A stretch of 64,000 nucleotides of DNA from Cricetomys ansorgei (GCA_026225945.1 JAMJFZ010000818.1:6251501-6315500); one strand, 5' to 3'. Numbered from the stretch's first letter, positions 1 through 11,799 are shown. The notes: generated from the letters alone by a model not told the origin. Program-made: numbers and translations.

Positions 1-147
1 ATTTGTGTGTGTGTGTATGCGTGTGTCTGTGTATTTGTGTGTGTGTGTGTGTGTGTATTTGTGTGTGTGTGTGTATGTATATGTGTGTGTGTGCATTCTG
101 TGTGTGTGTGTGTGTGCTTATGTGTGTGTATGTGTGTGTGCAGAAGC
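1..147. repeat. (TG)n microsatellite at left edge
   Basis: Nearly pure TG with interspersed TA, TTTG and GCG variants, cut by the window start. It joins directly to a minus-strand SINE whose 3' tail it probably was. Confidence 0.95.
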
Positions 148-392
148 CAGAGGAGCATGTACAAGTGTCTTTCTCTATCACTCTCCACCTTATTCTGTAT
201 AGATAGGGTCTTGTTACTGAGCCTGGAGCTGAGCTGGTGAGCAACAAGTCCCAGCAATCCTCTGTCTCCATGCCCCACATTGCTGGAGTTACAAGCACAA
301 ACAACCATGCCTTGTTTTTATGTGGGTTCTGAGAATCCAAACTGAGGTCCTCAAATGCTCTTCTGCATTGAGTCACACCCCCAGCTCCCACT
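137..392 (-). repeat. B4-type SINE
   Basis: Read on the minus strand, it has the B4 layout: an ID/tRNA-like left part ending at 'cacccccagctccc' and a degraded B1-like right part ('ctggagttacaagcac'). Diverged. Confidence 0.6.
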
Positions 393-602
393 TCCAGCTT
401 TTGGTAGCTCCTGATCCAGTGTCAGCCTCCATCTCCATTTCCCTTCTCTGGGTCTGTGTCATTTCCTCTTCTAATCATACACCTGACCCTGGATTCAGGT
501 CCAGTGTAGTCCCATCATAATGACATCTGCAAAGGACCCATTTCCAACTAAGGTCAGATTCTCTGTGGACATGAATTTAGGAAGAAACGCCATTCAACCC
601 CT

Positions 603-928
603 GTGTCAGTTACTTTTCTCTTCACTAGCACCAACATGCCTGAAAAGAAGCGACTTAAGTGGGGGAAGGGTTTATTTAGGCTTACAGTTTGATGAGATAC
701 GGGTCCATCACAGTGAGGAAGACATGGTGGCAGGAGTGAAGAGGCCAAGCCAGTCAGGACACAGAGAGTGACCAGGAAATGAGGTGAGGGTCAAAGCCCA
801 CCCACAGTGGCCCACTTCCCCCCAGCAAGGCCCTGCTTTCTAAAGGCTTCACAACAGCGCCACCAGCTGAGAAGAAAGTATAGAAACACAATGGGCCTGT
901 GAGGGACATTTCACATTCAAACCACAGC
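603..928 (+). repeat. Recurrent ~330-bp dispersed repeat (unnamed), copy 1
   Basis: Starts 'gtcagttacttttctctt', with 'gtttatttaggcttacag' and 'gtccatcacagtgagg' inside, and ends 'attcaaaccacag'. The same landmarks recur at about 19812, 21988, 24497, 31433 and 34415, and reversed at 14385, 18425 and 26150. I do not recognise the family name with certainty. Confidence 0.7.
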
Positions 929-1735
929 CCCCAAATGAGAGGTCCAGCTGAAAGGAAAGGTTGGAAGCAAGAAGAAGTGGGAAGTGCAGGACATACAGAG
1001 TCAAGAACCCAGTGTTACCACCTGTGCAGGGAGAGCTGGGAGAGTTTCCAAAGCTGGATGCTCCAAGTAACAAGATTGCTCTTAGGCTAGCCAACATCCA
1101 TCCTGCGATTGACATGCCCACTACGTGGTGTGTTTCCACAAGAAATGACAACATATGTTCACTTGAAGACGTATGTAAGAGTTTTCCAGTCAAGCACTGA
1201 CCCCAAACGTCTACTGACAGATGAACCAATAAATAACTGTGTTGTGTGCATCAGCAAGCTACTGCTCAGACAGCCTACTGATGCATAGTGGACCCAGTGA
1301 GTGCTAGGGAGTGGTGGTGATGATGTTGGGGGGGCCTAGGGTGCTGTGGGATCTGTGTCCACTAACAGCAAAGTCAAGAGGAGGAGAGACGAGAATACTG
1401 TGTGTACCTGTAGACAGAGCCTCTTTTCTGGGAGGAAGGCTGCTCCTTCCTAGATAGAGAGTCCTTGATGTCCTGGGAGAGGATCTGGCATGGCAGCAGG
1501 AGTCAGTGCACAGGACACGGTCACCAAGGATGCTGAGGAAGAGAGGCTCCTGGCCTGTTCCTTGCATCCCTTCTGCCACCCTTGGCTAATGCACCCCAGT
1601 TCTCTGTGCCCCCCCGGGGGGGCCGTATAGAGGACAACCCCTCCTGGTCCGCAGCCTCTTCCTCACCCAGGAGCTCAAATCACTCATAAACTCCACTCAG
1701 GCAATTGTTTGAACCGTTGATGTTTGGAGGGGGTT
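929..1735. other. Non-repetitive upstream stretch, nothing coding
   Basis: Mixed-composition sequence with only chance open frames. It contains one GC palindrome-like run (CCCCCCGGGGGGG, about 1610-1622). No splice-supported exon or promoter is seen. Confidence 0.5.
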
Positions 1736-1764
1736 CTTTGGTTTTCCTTCCTTTTTCTTGTATT

Positions 1765-2105
1765 ACTTTTTTCGTGCGTGTGTTGTGTGTGCGTGCGTGT
1801 TTGTTCACACATGCACACCAGTGTGTATGCAAGTGTGTGCGTGTGCATGCAGAGGGCAGAGGTCAATGTCAAGTGTCTCCCTCACTGATTAGCTAGGTGG
1901 CTAGCCAGTGAGAAGTGAGGATGTCTCTCCCCACCCCCCAGCACTAGGATTATAAGTGTTGTAAGCGCGCCATGTGTCTGGCTTGGGGTTTGTTTGTTTG
2001 TTTGTTTGTTCCTGTGTTGGGGGCAGAGTCTCACACTATAGCGTCAGGCTCGCTGCCTTAACTTCCCAGCAGCTAGGATGTCAGATCTGTACCACCACAT
2101 CCGTC
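1765..2105 (-). repeat. Two degraded SINEs on the minus strand
   Basis: 1765-1985 is a TG-tailed B4-like element ('agcactaggattataag' matches B1 complement). After a (GTTT)n run at 1989-2010, a proto-B1-like fragment follows ('ctatagcgtcaggctcgctg', then 'taccaccacatccgtc'). Confidence 0.55.
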
Positions 2106-2514
2106 TTCGGGTCCTGCTAAGAATAAAACAAAAAGAGAAGTATACAGCCCACCACAGCCTCCCTCTGCGCTTTCTAAAAATAGAGGCAGCCTCCTCAGAG
2201 TGGGGTGCCTGTGTGGGCTTCCGGGGAAGGCTGCGGCAGCCTGCCAGAGTCAGCACATTCCAGGTGCCTTGCACCCTGCAGCAGCGGACAGGGAATTTGA
2301 GAGACTCAGGGACAGATGCCCCTGCAAGGCCCGGGACACAGCTGGTATGCAGACTCGTGAGTAGATTTCCCCCACAATCCCTCTGTGGCCTGTATGCGCA
2401 GAGCTTGCGACGATGTGTCCGGCTTTACTAATGTCGGTCTCCACAGCGGGTCCTTTTGCTCTTGTCTATGCGTGTATGCTTGGGGTGTTCAAATATGTCC
2501 CTTCTTGTTTTGTC

Positions 2515-2702
2515 CCTCAGTGCGTGGGATAGGGCCTCGGGCTTTACACATGATGGGCAAGCTCTTTACCTTTGAGCTATACACATGCCCCAACCCTGGG
2601 CTTTCTGCAGTGGGGACTCACCGTGTAGCCCAGGTTGGCCAGATAACCTCCTGCCTCTTCCTTCCCGGTGTTGGGACAACAGGCTTGTACCACCACGTGT
2701 GA
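2515..2702 (-). repeat. ID/B1-related SINE
   Basis: 'ctttgagctatacacatgcccc' is the complement of an ID A-box region, and 'cgtgtagcccaggttggcc' to 'ttgggacaacaggcttgtac' is the complement of B1. Confidence 0.6.
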
Positions 2703-3414
2703 CCCCCTACAAAGTAAGAGGTCACATGGGATACGACATCTCAACTGCCAGGGTCCCTACATCACACTGGGCTTGGCTTGTGCAGAGTCCAGAATTGACC
2801 AATGAAAGGTTCCCCACAAACTGTGATGTTCCATGGGAACAATATGTTCCCGTTGCTCCTGCTGTCACAGGTGGCTGCCTGGTTTCTTCTGACTGAGCAC
2901 GCTGTCACAGTTGAGAAGTAGGGTCAGTGCCCGGAGTATGTTTCTGGAAGGCTGGAGATGTTTGAGGCTCGCACTGGGGAGGAAGAGAGGAAGTATGTCA
3001 TGTCTGTTTCCAGAAGCGTCTCTCAGAAATGTGGCTCCCAAGCCTGGTGGCTCCACAGAGAGGTGACCCTCTCTTCTGGGGGGAGAATTCTTTCCCACCC
3101 ACCCCCAGCACCATCAGCTGGTTCCTGTAGGGTCGCTTCCACTTGTACATGTGAGGAGTTGACTCAGGTGTTGGTGCTGTCCAGCAGAATATCCAAGGCC
3201 ACCCTGGAACACTCGAGAGCCACATCAAGAACACGGTGCTCAAGAGCCACATCAGGCATGTGTAGGTTGAGCCACTTCCTCAGAAGCCCAGAGCAAGACT
3301 GGGAACCCCAAAAATGTCCTCCCTCTGCGAGCCATTGGAGCCACCTAGAATGTTTGATCTGAGCTAAAGGCTCATGGAATGTCTTGAGAACACAGCTTGA
3401 AGAGATTTCAGAAG

Positions 3415-3843
3415 AGGCCGAGGAGATGGCTGGGTAGCTAAACCACTTGTCTCGTGAGGACGAAGACCTCAAGTTCAATCCCCAAAACCCACTTTAAGAA
3501 GTAAAACCAGAGAGGGTGGTGGTGGTACACGCCTTTAATCCCAGCACTCGGGAGGCAGAGGCAGGCGGATCTCTGTGAGTTCGAGGCCAGCCTGGTCTAC
3601 AGAGTGAGTTCTAAGACAGCCAGAGATACAACAGAGAAACCCTGTCTCAAAAAAAAAAAAGTTAAGCAGACATATTGTCTCATTCTTGTAACCCCAGCTC
3701 AGATAAGATGGGAGGTGAAGACAGGAGGGTCCCTGGAGATTGAAGGCAGCTGACCTGCTCACTTGGTGAAGTCCCAGGCCAATAAGAGGCCCTGTCTCAG
3801 AGGAAGGCACTTAAGGAATGACACCTGAGGTTGTTCTCACACA

Positions 3844-3876
<33 letters not shown>

Positions 3877-3925
3877 CTGTGCACCTTCACACACAGGTGC
3901 ACCCACACATGTGCACACTTATGCA
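3415..3925 (+). repeat. B4-type SINE interrupted by a B1 insertion
   Basis: The left part of a B4 (3415-3508, 'gaggagatggctgggtagct') is followed by an intact B1 at about 3510-3660. The rest of the B4 body then follows ('cattcttgtaaccccagctc', 'gagattgaaggcagc', 'cctgtctcag') with a CA tail at 3840-3880. The B1 is much less diverged and so younger. Confidence 0.7.
3510..3660 (+). repeat. B1 SINE (7SL-derived), nearly full length
   Basis: 'cacgcctttaatcccagcac', 'ggatctctgtgagttcgagg' and 'accctgtctcaaaaaa' give the canonical B1 order ending in an A tail. It is inserted within an older B4. Confidence 0.9.
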
Positions 3926-4044
3926 CAAAAGAGAGTGCCTTTAGAAGCCTCAAGAGCTTTCCTTATTTTTTTTTTTTTATTTTTTTGCCAGACAAGAGGC
4001 TGCAGCTGGCTTTTACGGGATTAAAGTAACTTCAGTGTATTGAA

Positions 4045-4195
4045 AAGTTGACCGGAGCTGTGGTGGCTCACACCTTACGTGTCTCAGAACTCGGGAGCCT
4101 GAAATGGAAAGGTCACAAGTCAGAGGCCAGCCTGAGCGACTTAGTGAATTCCAGGCCAGCCTAGGTACAGAGGGAGACCCTGTCTCAAAAGAAAA
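4045..4195 (+). repeat. Diverged B1-like SINE
   Basis: 'ggtggctcacaccttacg' and 'gagaccctgtctcaaaag' mark a degraded B1/B4 right part. Its A-rich tail has grown into the adjoining GGAA array. Confidence 0.6.
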
Positions 4196-4197
4196 AA

Positions 4198-4416
4198 ACA
4201 AAGGAAGGAAGGAAAGGAGGGAGGGAGGGAGGAAAGGAGGGAGGGAGGAAGGAAGGAAGGAAGGGGAAGGGAAGGAAAGGGAGGGAAGGAGGGAGGGAGG
4301 AAGGGAGGGAGGGAGGAAAGAAGGAAGGAAGGAAGGAAGGAAGGAAGGAAGGAAGGAAGGAAGGAAGGGGAAGGGAAGGGAGGGAGGGAGGGAAAAGGAG
4401 AGAGAGAGAGATTGGG
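4198..4416. repeat. (GGAA)n/(GGGA)n purine tract, ~215 bp
   Basis: Uninterrupted purine strand of GGAA and GGGA words ending in (GA)n. It can adopt triplex-type structure and is likely length-polymorphic. Long frames across it are artefacts. Confidence 0.95.
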
Positions 4417-4431
4417 AGGCGGGATAAGTTA

Positions 4432-4735
4432 AGTTGGGAGTTGGCGAGATTGCTCAGGCAGCTAAAGTACTTGGCATACAAGCAAGGGCATCAGAGTTCA
4501 GATCCAGAACCCATGTAAAGGCCAGGGGGTGTGGCCAGCAGGTGTGGCAACCTGCTTATACTTCCAGCCTCAAAAGGTGGGCACAGGGAATGCTTGGGGC
4601 AAACTGGCTCTCGAGACTAGCCATTCGGACGCGCTCTGGGTTTGATTGAGAGACCCTGCCTCAATGAATAAGGCGGACGAGACATTCCCCAACTTACACC
4701 TCAGACTCCAACACACGTGCGCACATAAAAAGAAA
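4432..4735 (+). repeat. B4-type SINE
   Basis: 'ttggcgagattgctcaggca' (ID-like A-box part), then a B1-like body and 'gagaccctgcctcaatgaat', followed by an AAAG-rich tail to about 4750. Confidence 0.7.
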
Positions 4736-4749
4736 GAAAGAAAAACAAA

Positions 4750-5240
4750 AAAGCCAGCAGGGCTTGAAATTGGCTTTGAAATAAGCACACAGTACATCTG
4801 CGCCAGACAAAGTCACGCTATGGCGCAGATAGTTTAGGGTCCACCTCCGTTGTCACACGTCCAGGTGGAGCCCAGCCTGTGGCTCCTGTAAATCTGCAAG
4901 CCAGTTCACTGGGTGGATTCACTGATGCCCCAGACAGAGAGGAAAAAGGCCTGGAGTCAGGAAGAATGTTTCCCACAGCCCTGAGCCGGGTCAAGCTGAC
5001 CTACAGTTTCAGAGTGTACTTCTGACAGGCTCCTTATTTTATCACTGGGGATCCTATTGTTGGCATACACGTAAAAGGCTACATGGTTGGCATCTGACTT
5101 CTTGTCATCCGTCTGCATGTCAAGAGGTCAGAAGTGGTCCCTGGGCATAGAGTCCCAAGTTCGCTCGCTTGCATTCAGAGTCTGTGTGACGGGTTTTCAG
5201 CACCGCTGAGGTATAGGAAACATTGAACATGGAAAAGGTG
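4750..5240. other. Unique sequence, no gene seen
   Basis: No repeat or coding signature is recognised. Confidence 0.5.
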
Positions 5241-5264
5241 CTGTGGTCTTCTGTTTATTAATCT

Positions 5265-5510
5265 GTGTCTGTCTGTCTGTCTTTGTTTCTCTGTGTGTCT
5301 CTGTTTCTTTCTGTCTCTGTATCTCTATCCTCCCCCCCCCCGTCTCTCTCTCTCTCCTCTCCTCTCCTCTCCTTTTCTCTCACTACGTAGCTCTGGTTGG
5401 CCTGGAACTCTATGTAGACAAGGCAGTTCTTGAACTCATAGAGATCCACCTGCTCTGCCTCCCCAGTGCTGGGATGAAAGGCCTTCACACCATGCCTGGA
5501 AATCTAATAC
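5265..5510 (-). repeat. (TCTG/TC)n stretch and B1 SINE on minus strand
   Basis: TCTG- and TC-rich sequence to about 5380, then a complement B1 ('cctggaactctatgtagaca', 'cccagtgctgggatgaaag'). Confidence 0.8.
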
Positions 5511-5529
5511 TTCAATAAAAAAATATATA

Positions 5530-5985
5530 AAGGAAGTAGGAAGGTAGCTTTACACTATACATAGATCATTCAAAGGGGAAAGAGGCTGTCTCTGCCTTAA
5601 GAAAAAAAATAGGAGTATCCTAAGATGGCTCACTCCTGACACCTCTCTGTACCCACACAGGTGGAAAGTGTGAATCAAATTTTTGTTTTGCTTTAAAGTT
5701 TCAAGATCACCGGTGGCTTTAAAGCAGGTGAGCAGGTCTCCGGGAAATTACTCAAATTCTGTTCAAGTGCTTTGTGGTCCCAGGAGTTCTCCACGGAAGG
5801 GATGCATGTAACCAGACAGCTATGGCCTTGGCCGGCTCGCCCTGCACTCGCCCCCGCCGCCCCCACGAGCTCCCTTCCTGTTTCCTTTCCCCATTTCTCT
5901 TTCCCTTTCTCACCCTTGCACCTGTTTGTGCTAAATAAGACTGAGTTCCTGTTCCCTCTCTCTCGAAAGCTTAGAGGCTATCTGT
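5530..5985. other. Unique sequence with small GC-rich patch
   Basis: 5830-5880 is GC-rich (CTCGCCCTGCACTCGCCCCC) but far too short and CpG-poor to be a CpG island. No exon is seen. Confidence 0.4.
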
Positions 5986-5991
5986 CCCCTA

Positions 5992-6515
5992 AACACACAC
6001 ACACACATACACACACACACACACATGAACACATGCACACACACACATACACTCACACATGAACACACACACATGAACAGTGCACACACACACACATGAA
6101 CACATGCACACACACACATACACTCACACATGAACATACACACACACATGAACAGTGTGCACGCGCGCACACACACACACATGAACACATGAACACATGC
6201 ACACACACACATACACTCACACATGAACACACACACACACATGAACAGTGCGCACACGCACACATGAACACATGCACACACACATACACTCACACATGAA
6301 CACACACACACACATGAACAGTGTGCACGCGCACACACACACACACACACATGAACACATGAACACATGCACACACACACATACACTCACACATGAACAC
6401 ACACACACACACACATGAACAGTGCGCACGCACACACACACACACATACACACATGAACACATGCACACACACACATACACTCACACATGAACACACACA
6501 CACACACACACCAGA
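5992..6515. repeat. Higher-order CA minisatellite
   Basis: CA-rich DNA organised in longer units marked by ACATGAACAGTG at about 6072, 6147, 6240, 6313 and 6414 (spacing about 75-100 bp) and by 'catacactcacacatgaaca'. The antisense cysteine/valine-rich frames are repeat artefacts. Confidence 0.9.
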
Positions 6516-6894
6516 TGCTTCTTTCCCACATCTGCCTTACCTCCATCCTTGCCCTCAGCAATTCCAAGTTCTCCTGCGTCGCTTCCCCCGAGGGACCTCA
6601 GGTTTGAAAAACCATAGGCATTCTCCATTGACAAGCTATGGGGCCACCCCCCTGAGCACAAAGACCAGCACCCAGTTCCCCTCATCTGCAGCATCCTCTC
6701 TCCCATTGTCTGTGTCTTAAATAAAAAACGATGATACTTGTGGCCAGGTTGTCTTGGGGTTAGGTGCACGTGGGTTTCCTTCATCCCTGTTCCTGTGAGG
6801 ACCAGAAAGTGTGGCAGCATTTATCTTCATTTACAGCAGTGAAATCTGCAGAGCCTCGCACCCACCAATTGTTTTCTCCACTTTTTGTTTTCTT

Positions 6895-7061
6895 TGTGTG
6901 CATGCACTTATTGGTGAACACCAGAAGAGGGCTCAGATCCCCTGAAACTAGAGCTACAGTTGATTGTGAGCCACCCAGTATGGGTGCCGGGCCCTCGGCT
7001 AGGCTAATACGCAAACACGAGATGTCCGTGCACTTTACTAACTGAGCAATCTCCCCAGCCC
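6895..7061 (-). repeat. B2/B3-class tRNA-derived SINE
   Basis: Ends on this strand in 'ctgagcaatctccccagccc', the complement of the B2/B3 start, with 'gagccacccagtatgggtgc' inside. Confidence 0.65.
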
Positions 7062-7187
7062 AACATTCGCCGTTGTTCTTAAAGGTGGACATTTTGGTAG
7101 CATTTCATAGATTCACAAAATTTGGCAGCCATCGCTCTTACCTAGTTTCAAAATAGCTTCCTGAATGTGTTGGGGAGAAGGGGGCAT

Positions 7188-7202
7188 GTGATGTGTGTAT
7201 GT

Positions 7203-7251
<49 letters not shown>

Positions 7252-8008
7252 GTACATACACTTGGAGGCCAAAAGTCTACCTCGAGTGTTCTACACCTTA
7301 TTCTATTCCTTATTATTTATTTATTTATTTATTTGTTGTTTATAAGAGAAAAAGAAAGAGCATGATACACTGTATGTATGGAAGTTGGGACAACTTGCTG
7401 GAGTCTGCTCTCTCCTTCCACCACATGGGTCCTGGGATAGCCATCCATAGCCAACAGCAGAGAGGAATAAATGCATGCTCATTTGCTTGTGCTCAGTTCC
7501 CTTCCTAAGGAATGGTGCCACCCACAATGGGCAGATCTTCCTTGATCAATTAACATAATCAAGACATTCCCTTGAACAACCATCACCTCTACCTAGTTAC
7601 AAAATATCTTCCCGTGTGTGTGGAGGGGTGGTGAATGTGCACTTACACGTTTGTGAATATATGTGTATGTGTACATGTGCATGTGCTTACATGTGGAGAT
7701 CTAAAGTCTCCTTCGGGTATCTTCTTCAATTGCTCTCTACAGTTTTGTATTTATTTATGTATGAGAGAGAGAGAGAGGTAGGGAGAGAGAGAGAATGCTA
7801 CAACATGTAATATGGAGGTCAGAGGACAACTTGCTGGAGTTTGTTCCACCATGTGGGTCCTGGGGACAGACGTGCTTCAGGTGTAGAGCAATAGAAAAAG
7901 ACAACCAGTACCAACATTTGGCCTCCACGTGTACATGCACAAGTGAGAGCATACACAGACACATACGCACGCGCGCACGCACACACACACACACACACAC
8001 ACACTTAT
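7188..8008 (-). repeat. Cluster of B2/B3-type SINEs with TG/CA and TTTA tails
   Basis: (TG)n at 7197-7250. A TTTA tail and B3-like body ('ggacaacttgctggagtctg') run to about 7440. A fragment of the unnamed repeat follows ('ggaatggtgccacccacaat', to about 7585). A second B3-like unit lies at 7616-7870 ('ggacaacttgctggagtttg') with a (GA)n tract, and a CA run ends it (7980-8004). Confidence 0.6.
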
Positions 8009-8459
8009 ATATATACTCGATACAAATGTGGCTTTTCCTTTTGAGTATTTCCGGTCCTCACTTTCAATAACTCTTGGATGTGCAGAGCAGAGCCCACTAC
8101 CCTGCTTCCTGCATCTCTGGGTTTGCCCTTTATATTCTTTGCCAGCAAATTGTTTCCCTCCTTGTAATGTTTATGTGGCATCATGTGTCAAAACCACATT
8201 CTTTTTTACAACCGGGTAATATTTTACACAAGCACAAGCTCCCTTTGTTTTGGATGTCAGTGGCTTTGTGGGTCTGGAACTTGGGGACCATGCAGAGACA
8301 GATAATGGGAGGCAGGAGGAGAAGGGAAGGCAGTACCCAGGTGCCAGACGCACTGGAAGAACCAGAGGTGCTTAAGATGCCCCTGCTCGTGTTCCCAGTT
8401 CACCCCGTTGTCTACTCTGTGCTGGCTGAACCAGAGCTGGCCCTTCCAGGAAGCTAGTT

Positions 8460-8810
8460 AGAGAAGCCGGCAGCTACTGCCAGCCTTCCTGAGCTGCTAT
8501 TTGGCTCTGCTCTGGAACACATTACAGCAATTAATTACATCCAACCCTTGATTATCTCAAGTAATAGGGGACAGAATAACAGAGCTAATTGAAGATCTGG
8601 GGTGTGGGGATGGAGGGGGCCTGTTCCATGGGAGAGCTATTTACTTTGTGGTTAATTACCAGTAAAGAAACCCTTTCTGGTCCCCCCACTCTCTCACACA
8701 CGCACCATCTCTCTCCCATGCTGAAGCCTAACATTTAATTGGATTCAAAAGCCTATTTTTGTTCCCAACATAGTGGCTGCTCAATTAATGCATTTAACTA
8801 GCAGGTTCCC
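8460..8810. promoter_or_regulatory. Candidate conserved non-coding element with TAAT-type motif cluster
   Basis: Repeat-free, AT-rich block with five TAAT/ATTA palindromes: CAATTAATTAC (8529-8539), CTAATTG (8585-8591), GTTAATTACC (8651-8660), TTAATTGG (8735-8742) and CAATTAATG (8782-8790). The cores resemble homeodomain binding sites. Conservation and function are inference; an alignment across mammals is needed. Confidence 0.35.
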
Positions 8811-9600
8811 CTGGAAGCACCTTGGCAGAGCTTTGGGGGATGGGAAAACGGGCCAGTTTCTGAGGCTGCCTACTCCTCCATGGGACTATGCTCCTTGTTA
8901 CATTCATGGTGGGATCAAGAGATCCACATGACGGCATCAGGCCAGGTTCTTCTACAAAAGCTGCCTCCAGGCATACAGAAAGAGGATAAAGGGGGCAGAT
9001 GGGCAATCCAGAACCTCCACACAAGGGCTGCCAGTCCAGACTTTGAGAAATGGCTGGTGGCTGTTGCTCTCAGCGGTGCTGTCTCCCTGCAGGCACGTGA
9101 ACACATAGCTACTTCTCTCCTGCTCTTGTCCAGTTAAGAACTAAGAGCCTCTGCCATGTTCTGCCATCCCCCAACACCAGCATTTTGCCTGTCCACTTTC
9201 CTCCCAGGAAGTCCAGCCAAGACTAAACCCATCCTGGATCAGAACACAGACACCCAAGCATGAATGCACAGAATGGCAGCTGGCTGGCTGTCTCTATAGC
9301 TCCTGGATACAATGGCCACAGCCTCCTCCTAGCTATGGCCTGCTCTGCCCTGGTGTCTGTTGCTGGTTTATTAGTGAGTCATCCCACCCTCCGTCTCCGA
9401 GATGGATTGAGGGCCAACAGCGCTCAGGTGGCACAGTTCAAGGGCATCCCCACACAGGTCTCCAGGAATATCTCTCCCAAAACTCACCTAGTAACAGTGA
9501 CACAGCAAGGGAGCAAGTAGTTAGTTCCTTGCAGTCAGGAAAATGCTGGCTGGTGTCTGGTTGTCAGTTCTCTAAGAATTAGATTCCTACAGTGAGCTTG
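8811..9600. other. Unique sequence, no gene seen
   Basis: Only chance open frames. No repeat is recognised except a possible short SINE trace near the right end. Confidence 0.4.
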
Positions 9601-9830
9601 GGATGTATCTCAGCAGTAGATGGCCTGCCTAGAATCCCCCAGTGAGGGGTTGGGGTGTGGCTCAGTGGTAGAGCCCCTGCCTAGAATCCCCCAGTGAGGG
9701 GCTGGGGTGTGGCTCAGTGGTAGAGCCCCTGCCTAGAATCCCCCAGTAAGGGGCTGGGATGTGGCTTAGTAGTACAGTACTGGTTTGGGAAGTGCAAGGT
9801 GTTTTAGGTTCTATCTCAGCATGGAAGAGA
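9600..9830 (+). repeat. ID-derived 52-bp tandem array A1 (about 3 units)
   Basis: Three unit junctions (CCCCCAGTGA/GGGG or its variant) at about 9638, 9690 and 9742, followed by a terminal ID-like 3' part ('gcaaggtgttttaggttc', 'atctcagcatgg') and then a GGAA tail. The unit keeps the ID A-box core ('ggctcagtggtagagc'). Confidence 0.9.
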
Positions 9831-9932
9831 GAAAGAAAGAAAAAGGAAGGAAGGGAGGAAGGAAGGAAGGGAGGGAGGGAGGAAGGAAGGAAGGAAGGAA
9901 GGAAGGAAGGAAGGAAGGAAGGAAGGAAGGAA
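9826..9932. repeat. (GGAA)n microsatellite
   Basis: About 100 bp of GAAA/GGAA/GGGA words directly following the ID-type element, probably expanded from its A-rich tail. Confidence 0.95.
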
Positions 9933-9934
9933 AA

Positions 9935-10470
9935 GTTAGTTGCTAGGATCCCACAAAGGAAACCAAGCTCTATAACCCTCCCCCCCCATTGAGCACAGGC
10001 CCTTTTACAAGGCTGCAGAAAGCACTCGTCCATTCTGATGCCACCCAGGGCAGGAGCACACCACAGACACCCATCTCTTCCTGGGGGTGTGGTAAAACAT
10101 AGTATTTTGGGAAGGTGCCCACAGAGTACCCAGGTTGTGGGACGGTTGCTGGCTCCTCTTTACTCTCCTAGTAAGGATGGTTGTGACAAGCAGGCTGTGT
10201 CCCCGCAGGTCAGACACTGAAGCGACGTCTCTTGTAGGCTTCAGGCTCATGACTGATGAAGAAGGAGAGATGGATTGGCACTTAGCTGCAAACTGCAGGC
10301 ACAGCAAAACACAGGGGACAAACGAAGGGCGCGGGAGCCCAGAGGCAGGCTGTGGCGGCAGCAACCCTCCCCACACGTGGGGCTTGGGGAAGAAGGTCTC
10401 ATCGGCCGAAGGGAAGCCATGACAAGGAAAAGAAAGCCAGTGCTTACCCATTGGAAATCAATCAGCTCAT
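9935..10470. other. Unique sequence, no gene seen
   Basis: Chance frames only. No splice-supported exon is seen. Confidence 0.4.
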
Positions 10471-10885
10471 TAATATTAAACGCCCACTTATGTAAGATGC
10501 TTGCTAAGCCACGGGGCGTACGGGGAAAGAGGAGAGAGGCCCTCACCTGGAGATAGCTACACAGTAGATAGAAAAAGATACTGACATCCCCAGGTAAGGG
10601 GATTTCGAGTCCAAGACCCTGGCAGAATGACAAGGACAGCGCTTCCGATTTCCCGTAAGTTCTCCCGAGGAAGGAAGGAATTGGTACAGGACATTGCAGA
10701 GACACCCTTGCTCTGTCTCTGGCTCTCAGTTGACGTGTTGGTGCTGTTGCTAAGCGTCCAGGTTGTTGCTATTCATCTAGCTTAACAAACCAATCAAAGA
10801 GGGCTCAGAGAGGTTGAGTAACACACCCAAGCACCCAAGGTCACACAGTAGGCAACGTCAGAACTACAGTTCCAACCCAGGGTTC
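10470..10885 (+). repeat. MIR fossil(s)
   Basis: 10480-10515 resembles the MIR 'gcctactatgtgcc' core ('cgcccacttatgtaag'). 10799-10880 matches the MIR 3' part closely ('gctcagagaggttgagtaac', 'caaggtcacacagtaggc'). This is an ancient mammal-wide SINE, so the DNA here is old and not a recent insertion. Confidence 0.65.
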
Positions 10886-11364
10886 TCTTCTTTGTCCTGT
10901 CCTTTCCGATAGGACACAGAGGGGAGCTGTCCAGGTCTTTGAGTTTGACTTCCTTCCTGTTTGCTTAGTGTAAGATTCTGTGTTCCTTCCCTCACACTCC
11001 ACCCCTCTTTAGAGCTCACCTGTAAGCACAAACACAACTGACCTGAAGCTCTCACTGGGCGGGAGATCTATCTTCCTTTTTTGTGACTATTCTGCCCACG
11101 GGACCCAGACACCCAACTAAGTCGACAACAGAAAGGACCTCAGGTCACAACATCCTTGAACAGGACCCACCTCCTTCTTATTCTGCTGCCTGGAAATGGA
11201 TCCACTGAACACACAGCTGAGAACATGAATCTATGACATCACTGGAACACTCTGAGGGAGTGATGAAGACTGAGGCCCAAACAAAGCCCAGGACATCTGC
11301 TCCCCGCACCCAGGGTTAGCCGGACCTAAAGGCCTCTTGAGAAAGATCTTGGTGCCTAGGACTG

Positions 11365-11665
11365 GGGATGAGGTGAAGTGCTCACCTGGCAATCTCGGAG
11401 CCCTGGATTCCATCCCCTGCCCTGCACAAACCAGGTGTGGGGCCGCAAACCTGTAATCCCAGCACTTGGGAGGTGGAGGCAGGAGGATCAAACTCATCCT
11501 TAAATATATAGTGAGTTTAAGATCAGCCAAGATTACTTGAGGACCTACCAGGGACATAGACAGACAGACAGACAGCGAGGAAGGAGGAGGAAGGAGGAAG
11601 AGGAGGAGGAAGGAAGGAGCAGGAGAAGAGACAGAGACAGAGAGGGACCAACCTTGGAGTCCCAT
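11365..11665 (+). repeat. B4-type SINE plus (GGA)n purine tract
   Basis: ID-like left part ('cctggattccatcccctgcc'), B1-like right part ('cctgtaatcccagcacttgg'), then a CAGA/GGA purine tail to about 11650. Confidence 0.75.
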
Positions 11666-11799
11666 GCAACAATAGCAAAAGCCACTTCTGAGTCCCCTCC
11701 TGGACACTTTCTTGGTGTGGCTGAGGGGAGCTGGGGTCTCTTGCCTCAAATATATGAGGACCCCGGCATGATAATGGAAAAACTAGAAAACCAGAGGAC

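Noticed and set aside
5931..6567. Cys/Val-rich minus-strand frames
   Set aside because: Translation of the CA minisatellite.
11231..11749. 172-codon minus-strand frame
   Set aside because: Covers a B4 SINE and a purine tract; low-complexity translation.
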